A stretch of DNA of 64,000 nt from Acinetobacter rudis (GTDB lineage: Bacteria > Pseudomonadota > Gammaproteobacteria > Pseudomonadales > Moraxellaceae): positions 1-64,000 of the forward strand of contig NZ_BBRX01000029.1 of assembly GCF_000829675.1 (NCBI RefSeq), in the 5' to 3' direction. A program made the position numbers and the translations under genes. Shown here in pieces: positions 39,428 to 48,674 of the stretch (position 1 is its first letter; the number at the start of each line of letters is the position of its first letter). Below the pieces are notes generated by a model that ran no database searches, was not told the DNA's origin, and saw only the letters and a program-made list of their open reading frames with translations.

Positions 39428-39964
39428 TTATGATTGATCAGTAATGTGGTAACCATCAAATTGTGGCTGGTTTTCATCATCAATCACTTCAAGATTTACA
39501 GGAAGTTTCTCGTGTGTCCAAAGATGCTCTGTCTGCCCATGCTCATTTGTATACCCCTCAACAATAGAACCATCAGCCGCTGAAATTTTGTATTTTTGAT
39601 TTACCACGGGATTATTGTCATCATCTAAAAGGGTAAAAAACTCGTGGTATTTCTGAGGTGTTGATATTAATTGTTCAGGAACACTTGACTCCCCGGTTTC
39701 ATTAGACCATCCCATTAGGTTTTGGCTTGCGATGACTTGATGACCACAACTTAATAAACAACCATCGTAAGCAATACTTTTACCTTGATCAGTATGCATA
39801 GGCTGACCTTGCATGATTGTCTGTGGACAATTACAACACAGCGCTTTCATACCGATTGCAGTTACAGGACGTCCTAAAATAATGGTGCTGACATTCCCTT
39901 CAAGGACAACTCCACCGCCAGATGTTCGATCTCCAATACAGATATAATACTTAATCATTTGCAT
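39428..39964 (-). CDS. PAAR-domain protein with C-terminal extension
   Basis: Protein of 178 aa. Residues 1-95 form a PAAR domain (CIGDRTSGGGVVLEG, IGMKALCCNCPQTIMQG, AYDGCLLSCGHQVIAS), the sharp tip that caps VgrG on the T6SS spike. Residues 96-178 form a beta-rich tail (NPVVNQKYKISAADGSIVEGYTNEHGQT) that could be a carrier or loading domain. It is first gene of the PAAR-nuclease-immunity operon with a 14-base gap to the nuclease. No vgrG, hcp or structural T6SS gene is in the window. Confidence 0.85.
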   Translation of the reverse strand: MQMIKYYICIGDRTSGGGVVLEGNVSTIILGRPVTAIGMKALCCNCPQTIMQGQPMHTDQGKSIAYDGCLLSCGHQVIASQNLMGWSNETGESSVPEQLISTPQKYHEFFTLLDDDNNPVVNQKYKISAADGSIVEGYTNEHGQTEHLWTHEKLPVNLEVIDDENQPQFDGYHITDQS

Positions 39965-40257
39965 GACCTTTTTATCAAAAGAAAATTAACCTAAAACCAT
40001 AAAAGCTTTTCAACGGCGGAAAACTAGCATGTTTTTTATTGAATAATCTTGAGATAAGGTTAAAATTACAAATGTAATCAATGTATTATAAAAATAATAA
40101 TCATTCTAAAGTGATATATATACTGTGATAAAGACTGCGTTACTTTGTTTGTAACATTAGAACGGATTAATGTTAAAGAAGAGGTAAAGAATACCAGTCA
40201 GGTCAACGTCTCACTGGTATTATCATCAAAATATTCGACCGATAAAACACTTATGCG

Positions 40258-41247
<990 letters not shown>

Positions 41248-41304
41248 TTAAGATATTACATTATTTTAGGGTATATAAAGAGTCCACTGTTGAAGAATAT
41301 TAGG

Positions 41305-42414
41305 ATGTATAAATCAGTAGAAACACTGCTTGTTGAAATTCCAACCATCCGTCCACACAAAATGGCGGTTGCAACAATGCAGACTCAAACCCTTGTTTTG
41401 GTCAAAGTCACCAGCAACGATGGATTAGTTGGTTGGGGTGAAGCGACTACGATTGGCGGTTTAGGCTATGGAGAAGAAAGTCCTGAAAGCGTCAAGACCA
41501 ATATCGCAACTTATTTTGAACCACTGCTTAAAAGCTTGTCTGGGCTAAATTTTGCGCAGACCATGCAGCAAATTAAAAAGCAAATCAACGGCAACCGTTT
41601 TGCAAAGTGCGCAATCCAAACTGCATTGCTTGATATACAAGCACAGCGTTTAGGCCTGCCACTAAGTGAATTACTGGGTGGCCGTCTACGTGATAGCATT
41701 CCAGTATTATGGGTGTTGGCTTCTGGTAATACAGAGAAAGATATTGCTGAAGCACAAAAGATGATTGAGTTAAAGCGACATAATATCTTTAAACTCAAAA
41801 TTGGTTCACGTCCAGTTGAGCAAGATGTAGAACATGTTCTTGCCATCAAAAAAGCACTCGGATCAGATATCTCAATTCGTGTTGATGTCAACCGTGCATG
41901 GTCTGAACGTCAAGCTGTTCAAGGTATTCAACTGCTACAAGAAGGTGGCGTTGATCTTATTGAGCAACCTTGTGCAATTGACAATATAGATGCCATGCAG
42001 CGCCTCACTGAGCGTTTTGATATTGCCATCATGGCCGATGAATCCTTGATGGGGCCAAATAGTGCTTACCAATTAGCACGTCGAAATGCTGCTTCAGTAT
42101 TCGCAGTAAAAGTTGCTCAATCTGGTGGTTTAGTTGAAGCATGTGAAGTTGGAAAGATTGCCAACTTAGCAGGCATTGACCTTTACGGTGGTACGATGCT
42201 GGAAGGCCCTGTAGGTACGATGGCTTCGGCACATGTTTGCACGACTTTTGAAAATCTAGCCTATGGTACTGAGTTATTTGGTCCACTGCTATTAACTGAA
42301 GAAATTTTAAAAACCCCTCTTCAATATCAGCAATTTGAACTGGTTGTACCGACTACACCAGGTCTTGGTATTGAATTGGATCTCGATAAAATTGACAACT
42401 TACGTCGTAAATAA
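41305..42414 (+). CDS. catB: Muconate cycloisomerase
   Basis: Enolase-superfamily enzyme of 369 aa turning cis,cis-muconate into muconolactone. Relative to Pseudomonas MLE I, the catalytic residues are shifted by four: Lys163 and Lys165 (FKLKIG), Asp194 (RVDVN), Glu220 (IEQP), Asp245 (ADES) and Lys269 (AVKVAQSGG). The ATG at 41305 (MYKSVETLLVEIPTIRPHK) is chosen because it gives the usual N-terminus; a TTG lies 15 bases upstream. First gene of the cat operon. Confidence 0.95.
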   Translation: MYKSVETLLVEIPTIRPHKMAVATMQTQTLVLVKVTSNDGLVGWGEATTIGGLGYGEESPESVKTNIATYFEPLLKSLSGLNFAQTMQQIKKQINGNRFAKCAIQTALLDIQAQRLGLPLSELLGGRLRDSIPVLWVLASGNTEKDIAEAQKMIELKRHNIFKLKIGSRPVEQDVEHVLAIKKALGSDISIRVDVNRAWSERQAVQGIQLLQEGGVDLIEQPCAIDNIDAMQRLTERFDIAIMADESLMGPNSAYQLARRNAASVFAVKVAQSGGLVEACEVGKIANLAGIDLYGGTMLEGPVGTMASAHVCTTFENLAYGTELFGPLLLTEEILKTPLQYQQFELVVPTTPGLGIELDLDKIDNLRRK

Positions 42415-42430
42415 CTGAAGGAATCTCCCC

Positions 42431-42721
42431 ATGTTGTTTCAAGTTCGCATGGATGTAAACATCCCACTTGATATGCCAGTTGAACAAGCGAATCAAATTA
42501 AAGCTGTTGAAAAAGCGTATTCGCAAGATTTACAACGTCAAGGTAAATGGCGTCATATTTGGCGTATTACTGGCCAATACTCTAACATCAGTATTTTTGA
42601 TGTAGAAAGCAATGAAGAGCTGCACAACATCCTACAAGGTTTGCCTCTTTACCCTTACATGAATATTGAAGTGATGCCGTTAAATCGCCACCCTTCATCT
42701 ATTCGTGAAGATGATCGTTAA
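42431..42721 (+). CDS. catC: Muconolactone delta-isomerase
   Basis: Decameric small enzyme of 96 aa that moves the double bond of muconolactone to give 3-oxoadipate enol-lactone. It opens with MLFQVRMDVNIPLD and has the conserved KWRHIWRITGQYSNISIFDV segment and the LPLYPYM strand. GAAGGAAT precedes the ATG, 16 bases after catB. A second copy lies at 62983. Confidence 0.95.
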   Translation: MLFQVRMDVNIPLDMPVEQANQIKAVEKAYSQDLQRQGKWRHIWRITGQYSNISIFDVESNEELHNILQGLPLYPYMNIEVMPLNRHPSSIREDDR

Positions 42722-42757
42722 TTGTTCTCCTAGCAAACAATTAAGGCTGATCACTTA

Positions 42758-42854
42758 ACGTTACAAGATATCCCAATATCTTGTAACGTCATGACTATGG
42801 ATGGTTATGCACAGCCATTGGTTCTTCCCCATCAGGAGATCAATGGCTGTGCAT
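42758..42854 (+). repeat. Two perfect hairpins between catC and catI
   Basis: Hairpin one is a perfect 14-bp stem (42758-42771 with 42776-42789, ACGTTACAAGATAT arm) and a 4-base loop. Hairpin two is a perfect 14-bp stem (42807-42820 with 42841-42854, ATGCACAGCCATTG arm) and a 20-base loop; it is followed by AAAA, not a T-run. They sit inside an operon, so they may set mRNA processing, stability or the ratio of upstream to downstream products. Confidence 0.7.
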
Positions 42855-42883
42855 AAAAATTCGGACTACTTCGGGGATGCAAC

Positions 42884-43558
42884 ATGATTGATAAAAGCAC
42901 AGGGTCTTTAATCAACGTATTATCCGTCATTAAAGATGGCGCCACCATTATGATTGGTGGTTTTGGTACAGCTGGGCAACCAGCCGAACTCATTGATGGT
43001 TTGATTGAACTTGGTGTCAAAGACTTGGTCATTATCAATAATAATGCAGGTAATGGCGACTATGGTTTGGCGAAACTGTTAAAGGCAGGTGCTGTTCGTA
43101 AGATTATCTGTTCTTTCCCTCGTCAGTCTGACTCATGGGTATTTGATGAGTTATATCGTGCTGGAAAAATCGAACTAGAACTTGTTCCTCAAGGCAACTT
43201 AGCTTGTCGTATCCAAGCTGCTGGTATGGGATTGGGTCCAATCTATACACCTACAGGTTTTGGTACTTTACTTGCTGAAGGCAAACCGACAATGCACTAT
43301 GAAGGCAAAGACTATGTCTTAGAAAACCCAATTCGTGCAGACTTTGCTTTAATCAAAGCTGAGCAAGGCGACCGCTGGGGTAACCTGATCTATCGTAAAG
43401 CTGCGCGTAACTTTGGCCCGATTATGGCTATGGCAGCAGATTGTACAATTGCACAAGTTTCACAAATTGTTGAGCTTGGAGCACTTGATCCTGAGCATAT
43501 CGTTACACCAGGTATTTTTGTCCAACATGTGGTTCAAGTGAACCCAACTCAGGCTTAA
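42884..43558 (+). CDS. catI: 3-oxoadipate CoA-transferase subunit A
   Basis: Alpha subunit, 224 aa, of the family I enzyme that moves CoA from succinyl-CoA to 3-oxoadipate. Family marks are GGFGTAGQPAELIDGL near the N-terminus, NNNAGNGDYGLAKLL and SFPRQSDSWVF, and the late GDRWGNLIYRKAARNF. It starts after two hairpins and is followed by catJ after 14 bases. It is clearly paralogous to the subunit at 59961. Confidence 0.93.
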   Translation: MIDKSTGSLINVLSVIKDGATIMIGGFGTAGQPAELIDGLIELGVKDLVIINNNAGNGDYGLAKLLKAGAVRKIICSFPRQSDSWVFDELYRAGKIELELVPQGNLACRIQAAGMGLGPIYTPTGFGTLLAEGKPTMHYEGKDYVLENPIRADFALIKAEQGDRWGNLIYRKAARNFGPIMAMAADCTIAQVSQIVELGALDPEHIVTPGIFVQHVVQVNPTQA

Positions 43559-43572
43559 GTAGGAGCACCCGT

Positions 43573-44223
43573 ATGAGCTATAGCAAACTCAGCCGCGATC
43601 AAATTGCTGCACGTGTTGCACAAGACATTCCAGACGGTGCCTATGTCAACCTTGGCATTGGTTTACCTACCAAAATTTCAAAATACCTTCCGAGTGACAA
43701 AGACGTATTTTTGCACTCTGAAAATGGCTTATTGGCCTTCGGTCCACCTCCAGCAGAAGGTGAAGAAGACCCTGAGCTCATTAACGCAGGAAAAGAGTAT
43801 GTCACCATGCTCACTGGCGGTGCTTTTTTCCATCATGGTGATTCATTTGCCATGATGCGCGGTGGCCACCTTGATATCTGTGTATTGGGTGCATTCCAAA
43901 TTGCAGCCAATGGTGACTTAGCAAACTGGCACACTGGTGCCCCTGATGCCATTCCTGCTGTAGGTGGTGCAATGGATCTTGCAGTCGGTGCTAAAAAAGT
44001 TTTTGTCACCACTGACCATGTAACTAAATCAGGTGAGCCTAAAATTGTGGCTGAACTGACTTATCCAGTGACAGGTCAAAAATGTGTAGACCGTATTTAT
44101 ACAGATCTATGCGTGATTGATGTAACGCCAGAAGGGTTAAAAGTACTTGAAATGGTTGAAGGCCTTAGCTTTGAAGAGTTACAAGCTATGACGGGTGCAA
44201 AGTTGTTGCCAATAGGTGCTTAG
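43573..44223 (+). CDS. catJ: 3-oxoadipate CoA-transferase subunit B
   Basis: Beta subunit of 216 aa carrying the catalytic Glu in HSENGLLAFGP. Other conserved segments are DGAYVNLGIGLPT and GGHLDICVLGAFQ, and GAPDAIPAVGGAMDLAVGAK. AGGAGCACCC precedes the ATG. It forms the heteromeric transferase with CatI. A 243-base spacer with a GC-rich inverted repeat separates it from catF. Confidence 0.93.
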   Translation: MSYSKLSRDQIAARVAQDIPDGAYVNLGIGLPTKISKYLPSDKDVFLHSENGLLAFGPPPAEGEEDPELINAGKEYVTMLTGGAFFHHGDSFAMMRGGHLDICVLGAFQIAANGDLANWHTGAPDAIPAVGGAMDLAVGAKKVFVTTDHVTKSGEPKIVAELTYPVTGQKCVDRIYTDLCVIDVTPEGLKVLEMVEGLSFEELQAMTGAKLLPIGA

Positions 44224-44258
44224 GGATAAATTTCTCCTCGGTGAGTTTACCCCTGTAT

Positions 44259-44356
44259 AAATCCCCCCTCTTTTTCAAAGAACAAAGCTACTGCCTGTTC
44301 ACTAAATAGAATGGCACTTTTCCCCCTTCAATACTGGGGGACAAGGGGGGAATTTT
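44259..44356. repeat. MITE-like element with imperfect inverted ends, between catJ and catF
   Basis: About 98 bases bounded by AAATCCCCCCTC on the left and AAGGGGGGAATTT on the right, imperfect inverted copies of each other, with an inner CCCCC/GGGGG hairpin (44322-44340). The C- and G-runs are unlike the surrounding AT-rich DNA. There is no reading frame in it. It resembles a small dispersed repeat inserted within the cat operon; I could not see a target duplication. Confidence 0.5.
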
Positions 44357-44466
44357 GATCAGAGCTTAGGAAATGATGAAACAATAAATCAGATTTCTCC
44401 AATGATCGCTCTAACAAACCAAACCTCATATGCTCCCACTCATGGCGAATAAATAAGGAAATACAG

Positions 44467-45681
44467 ATGAAACACGCTTATATCGTTGATGCAATTCGTA
44501 CCCCATTTGGCCGTTATGCGGGTGGGCTGGCACCAGTACGTGCAGATGATCTTGGTGCTCTCCCCATCAAGGCACTTATTGAACGTAATCCATCAGTAAA
44601 ATGGGAACTGGTTGATGATGTGATTTATGGCTGTGCCAACCAAGCAGGTGAAGACAACCGTAACGTTGGACGTATGTCTGCACTGTTAGCAGGTTTACCC
44701 GTTGAAGTACCTGCAACGACAGTGAATCGCCTTTGTGGTTCATCTCTAGATGCCATTGCGATGGCTGCCCGTGCAATTAAAGCTGGCGAAGCTGATTTAA
44801 TCGTTGCAGGTGGTGTTGAATCAATGTCTCGCGCACCTTATGTTATGGGCAAATCTGAAGGTGCTTTTGGTCGTAGTCAAAAAATCGAAGACACAACAAT
44901 GGGCTGGCGCTTTGTGAATCCTGCCCTAAAAAGCTTGCATGGTGTTGATACCATGCCGCAAACAGCTGAAAATGTTGCTGAACTATTTAACATTTCACGT
45001 GCCGACCAAGACCAATTTGCGTTAAACAGCCAATTGCGTACTGCTGCTGCTCAACAAGCTGGTTTCTTTAAACAAGAGATCGTGCCTGTAACTATCCCAC
45101 AGCGCAAAGGTGATCCTGTAGTTATCAGTGAAGATGAACATCCACGTGCATCAACCACTATTGAGGCTTTAAATAAATTAAAGCCTGTGGTTAAAGCCGA
45201 TGGTTCAGTCACTGCGGGTAATGCTTCTGGTATCAATGATGGTGCAGCAGCCCTATTGATCGCATCAGAAGAAGCGTTAAAACAACACCAATTAAAACCT
45301 CGTGCCAAAATCATTGCAGCAACTACAGTGGGTATTGAGCCACGTATTATGGGCTTTGCTCCTGCACCTGCGATCAAAAAGCTACTAGCACAAGCCAATA
45401 TGACAATCGATCAAATGGATGTTATTGAGCTCAATGAAGCATTTGCAGCTCAAGCTCTAGCCGTTACTCGTGATCTTGGTTTGGCAGATGACAGCACTAA
45501 GGTCAATCCAAATGGTGGTGCGATTGCACTTGGTCATCCGCTTGGTGCGTCTGGTGCTCGTTTGGTCACGACTGCGCTGAATCAACTCGAAGCAAGTCAA
45601 GGTCGTTTTGCATTATGCTCAATGTGTATTGGTGTAGGTCAAGGCATTGCTTTGATTATTGAACGTGTAGAGTCAGTTTAA
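44467..45681 (+). CDS. catF: 3-oxoadipyl-CoA thiolase
   Basis: Thiolase of 404 aa that splits 3-oxoadipyl-CoA into succinyl-CoA and acetyl-CoA. Catalytic Cys90 is in VNRLCGSSLDA, His357 in GHPLGASGARL and Cys387 in CSMCIGVGQG. It opens KHAYIVDAIRTPFGRYAGGL, as PcaF and PaaJ do. A ribosome-binding site (AAGGAAATACAG) precedes the ATG. Last but one gene of the cat operon, with a spacer to catJ containing a repeat element. Confidence 0.94.
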   Translation: MKHAYIVDAIRTPFGRYAGGLAPVRADDLGALPIKALIERNPSVKWELVDDVIYGCANQAGEDNRNVGRMSALLAGLPVEVPATTVNRLCGSSLDAIAMAARAIKAGEADLIVAGGVESMSRAPYVMGKSEGAFGRSQKIEDTTMGWRFVNPALKSLHGVDTMPQTAENVAELFNISRADQDQFALNSQLRTAAAQQAGFFKQEIVPVTIPQRKGDPVVISEDEHPRASTTIEALNKLKPVVKADGSVTAGNASGINDGAAALLIASEEALKQHQLKPRAKIIAATTVGIEPRIMGFAPAPAIKKLLAQANMTIDQMDVIELNEAFAAQALAVTRDLGLADDSTKVNPNGGAIALGHPLGASGARLVTTALNQLEASQGRFALCSMCIGVGQGIALIIERVESV

Positions 45682-45696
45682 GTTTAGGAATTGCAT

Positions 45697-46491
45697 ATGC
45701 CATCTTTTCAACAACAAGATTTGCAACAAAAAAATCTTCAAATCAACTATCAAACTTTTGGTGACTCAAAAAATCCTGCAATTGTATTCTCAAATTCGTT
45801 GGGTACCAACTACAGTATGTGGCAGGCACAAATTGAGCATTTTCAGAAGCATTACTATGTGATTTGTTACGACACCCGCGGTCATGGACAATCAACTGCC
45901 CCTCAGGGTCCTTATCACCTTGAGCAATTAGGTCAAGATGTGATTGCCCTACTTGATCACCTCGGTGTACAACGCGCAAGTTTCTGCGGGATCTCTATGG
46001 GTGGTCTAACTGGTCAATGGTTAGCTGTTCACTATCCTCAACGTTTCCACCGCGTGATTGTTTGTAATACTGCTGCCAAAATTGGCATAGAAACCGCTTG
46101 GTTAGACCGTGCTAAATTGGTCCGTGAGCAAGGTTTAGCACAGATAGCAGCAACTGCAGCATCACGTTGGTTTACCGAAAGCTTTATCCAAAGCCAAGCT
46201 GCAACTGTCGAACTTTTAAGTCAACATCTGGCAGCTGGCAGCGCAGAAGGCTATGCAAGTTGTTGCGAGGCTTTGGCTAAGGCTGATTTACGTGAAGACA
46301 TTAAAACGATTTCAGTTCCAGTTTTAATCGTTGCAGGTCAATTTGACCCTGTAACTACAGTTGATGATGCCAAGCAAATGCTTGCGGCAATCCCTGGTAG
46401 CCAACTCTTTGAAATTGCAGCTTCGCATATTTCAAATATTGAATGCCCTGCTGACTTTAATACTGCGGTAGAAAACTTTATTGCGGCCTAA
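45697..46491 (+). CDS. catD: 3-oxoadipate enol-lactonase
   Basis: Alpha/beta hydrolase of 264 aa that opens 3-oxoadipate enol-lactone. Nucleophile Ser100 lies in GISMGG, Asp217 in GQFDPV and His244 in ASHISNIE. The ATG at 45697 (MPSFQQQDLQ) is preferred to a TTG two codons upstream. It ends the cat operon and has a terminator 36 bases later. It supplies the step between CatC and CatIJ. Confidence 0.93.
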   Translation: MPSFQQQDLQQKNLQINYQTFGDSKNPAIVFSNSLGTNYSMWQAQIEHFQKHYYVICYDTRGHGQSTAPQGPYHLEQLGQDVIALLDHLGVQRASFCGISMGGLTGQWLAVHYPQRFHRVIVCNTAAKIGIETAWLDRAKLVREQGLAQIAATAASRWFTESFIQSQAATVELLSQHLAAGSAEGYASCCEALAKADLREDIKTISVPVLIVAGQFDPVTTVDDAKQMLAAIPGSQLFEIAASHISNIECPADFNTAVENFIAA

Positions 46492-46526
46492 AATTTATTT
46501 CTATTTGATGGACCAATCGTCCATAG

Positions 46527-46555
46527 AAAAGGAGTGCTAAGGCACTCCTTTTCTA
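46527..46555 (+). terminator. Rho-independent terminator of the cat operon
   Basis: Perfect 11-bp stem AAAAGGAGTGC-TAAG-GCACTCCTTTT, just after catD. Confidence 0.85.
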
Positions 46556-46683
46556 TATATTAAATTAAACTTGGCACCTTGAGCCTTTCATTCAATCGTA
46601 TCAAGACGAAACCATACGGTATTCATCGCGATTCAATCTAGGTAATTGGTAAGCGTGATAACCGCCTAATTGTTCAACTTAAA

Positions 46684-47601
46684 CTACAACAAATACTGCA
46701 TCAGAAGAGACAATAACAAAGGTAAAGTAATCGCAGATAATGCGGTTTGTAAACCAATGACCCCAGCCATAAGCGAATGATCCCCTCTTAAAATCTTGGT
46801 TAGCACATAAGCTGAAGAAGCTGTTGGAATCGCAAAAAAGATCAAGAGTGCCATAGTTTCAGCATGACCTAAACCCATAGCATAAGTTATGGCAAACACT
46901 AGCGTAGGTAATACCACCAAACGTAGCACGCTCATATTTAATGCGCGTACTAAATGCTGTCTAATTTCTCGTATTTGAATAGCAGCACCTACACATAACA
47001 GCCCCAGCATTAAACTACTGCTTGAAAATATATTCAGCACACTTTCAAAACCACTCCAGATTGGAATGTCTAAATAATTCACTGTCATCCCAAGCAGACA
47101 CGAACTAATCAAAGGGTTTTTAATTAATGAAATAAAAATATTTTTAAGATTTAACTGCTGCCTTGGTGTCAAAGAGAGAATGGATATGACATTTACCGCA
47201 GGGATCGCAATAGCCAAGATATTAATCAATAAACTTTTAACTTCAGGATTATTCAGTGTTGTTGCAATTGATAAACCAATATAAGTGTTAAATCTTAGTA
47301 AACTTTGTACATAAACACCAATTCGAGCAACTGGAGTATGCCGAATCCATGCGACTAAATACACTGTCGTTGTTAGCAAAAACATGAGGACAAAGATAAT
47401 CCCCAAGACAGTCGACATCTGTGAAATTTGAGTATTGGCTTTGGCTAAAGATAAAAATAAAAGTGATGGAAATAAAATATAATAATTGAGTTTTTCAGCA
47501 CCATCCCAAAAGTTCAACTCCAGCACCTTGGTTCTTTTTAAATAAAAACCCAATACAATTAGTGCGATAGATGGGAAGAAGATCCCCAAAAGTTGAAACA
47601 T
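46684..47601 (-). CDS. AEC-family transporter (auxin efflux carrier fold)
   Basis: Inner-membrane protein of 305 aa with ten predicted helices in two halves. Family marks: FPSIALIVLGFYLKR at the start, FWDGAEKLNYYILFPSLLFLSLAKA, RFNTYIGLSIA and a C-terminal ALLIFFAIPTASSAYVLT. These carriers move malonate, auxins or other organic acids. It is monocistronic, convergent with the cat operon. No substrate can be assigned. Confidence 0.87.
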   Translation of the reverse strand: MFQLLGIFFPSIALIVLGFYLKRTKVLELNFWDGAEKLNYYILFPSLLFLSLAKANTQISQMSTVLGIIFVLMFLLTTTVYLVAWIRHTPVARIGVYVQSLLRFNTYIGLSIATTLNNPEVKSLLINILAIAIPAVNVISILSLTPRQQLNLKNIFISLIKNPLISSCLLGMTVNYLDIPIWSGFESVLNIFSSSSLMLGLLCVGAAIQIREIRQHLVRALNMSVLRLVVLPTLVFAITYAMGLGHAETMALLIFFAIPTASSAYVLTKILRGDHSLMAGVIGLQTALSAITLPLLLSLLMQYLL

Positions 47602-47834
47602 GAGATTGGCCTATTACTGAGTATCTTGTTAATTTTATATGACCTATCCCGAACCCTCCCCAGTTGATGGAGAAGGCGTGAAAAACAAGAAAATAACTGA
47701 TCTCGGCCACATACCATGTAAGACAATCAATGATGTAAAACACATTGTTGCATTAATCTATGGATTTATAACAAATAAATACCATGATTATTTGGGAGAG
47801 TGCAACACGCGCTTACACCTCAGCAGATCTTATC

Positions 47835-47945
47835 TTACATAAAATATTCCCAGATAATATAGCCGAGACCAAAACCAATGAAGGCATATAGTGTAATGAT
47901 AAAAAACACAAAACTTGCCTTATTTTTCTTTTTTAATACGCCCAT
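47835..47945 (-). CDS. Small membrane protein, 36 aa
   Basis: Short gene MGVLKKKNK... with four lysines followed by one membrane helix (FVFFIITLYAFIGFGLGYII) and a short end WEYFM. GGGGATAAAC precedes the ATG, a strong ribosome-binding site. A lysine-rich cytoplasmic end with a single helix is typical of small regulatory or envelope proteins. No homology is known to me. It lies alone in the spacer between the AEC transporter and the DoxX gene. Confidence 0.6.
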   Translation of the reverse strand: MGVLKKKNKASFVFFIITLYAFIGFGLGYIIWEYFM

Positions 47946-48212
47946 GTTTATCCCCTTAACTATGCTTTGGATACAGTGTTATTTTGGCTGATTATAAACA
48001 AAATCATAGACACAGATTTGTTTTAAAAAAATATAACAGTTTAGCTATAAACTTAAGAACTGTTATAGAAAAAACAATGCAATCCAATGATAGATTTCAA
48101 TTAAATTTCAGCGTAAACAGCTTAGACTCATCTGTGTTTAATGATTTGAGAAAGTGAGATAATCTATTACACTGAACTCACTGTCATTCACCAAATTTAA
48201 AATGATACGCTT

Positions 48213-48605
48213 ATGGATAATCAACAAATTATAAGATTTATTCACATTATCCTCGCTGGGCTATGGTGTTATCAGGGGTTAATTCCAAAACTGATTTTTA
48301 CCAGTCCAGATGAAATCGCAGTGTGGCAATGGATTGGACTGTCATTCACTCAAGCCACGTTATTGGGCCAAATCAGCGGTGCACTTGAAATTATCTTTGG
48401 CTTACTCTTTATCTTTTTCCATACAAAGCTACTGCATTATCTGAGTATATTCAGTCTAATATTTTTATTATTACTCATTGGGTTTGTCATTCCAGATACA
48501 CTCATTCGTGCATTTAACCCTGTGGTGATGAATATTTCGATGATCAGTTTATCTTGCATTGCGCTGATGTTGATGCAACAAAAAACAACCCGAAAATCAG
48601 GATGA
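48213..48605 (+). CDS. DoxX-like membrane protein
   Basis: Four-helix membrane protein of 130 aa of the DoxX-like group: RFIHIILAGLWCYQGLIPKLIF in the first helix region, the QISGALEIIFGLLFIFF second helix and LIRAFNPVVMNISMISLSCIAL at the end. The role of such proteins is uncertain; some act with thiosulfate or radical detoxification. It is followed after 69 bases by an AraC-type regulator gene on the same strand. Confidence 0.78.
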   Translation: MDNQQIIRFIHIILAGLWCYQGLIPKLIFTSPDEIAVWQWIGLSFTQATLLGQISGALEIIFGLLFIFFHTKLLHYLSIFSLIFLLLLIGFVIPDTLIRAFNPVVMNISMISLSCIALMLMQQKTTRKSG

Positions 48606-48674
48606 TCATTAAACTGAAGATCTTTTTAAAATACGATTCATTTGTTTTATACCGACAAGAGCACCAGCAAGAAC

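Noticed and set aside
41511-41891. Minus-strand frame (126 codons) inside catB
   Set aside because: Lies wholly within catB and gives low-complexity, non-protein-like sequence.
45051-45398. Minus-strand frame (115 codons) inside catF
   Set aside because: Antisense to conserved thiolase sequence; no ribosome-binding site.
47639-47842. Plus-strand 67-codon frame in the spacer after the AEC gene
   Set aside because: No ribosome-binding site, overlaps the 36-aa gene on the other strand at its end, and no protein-like pattern.
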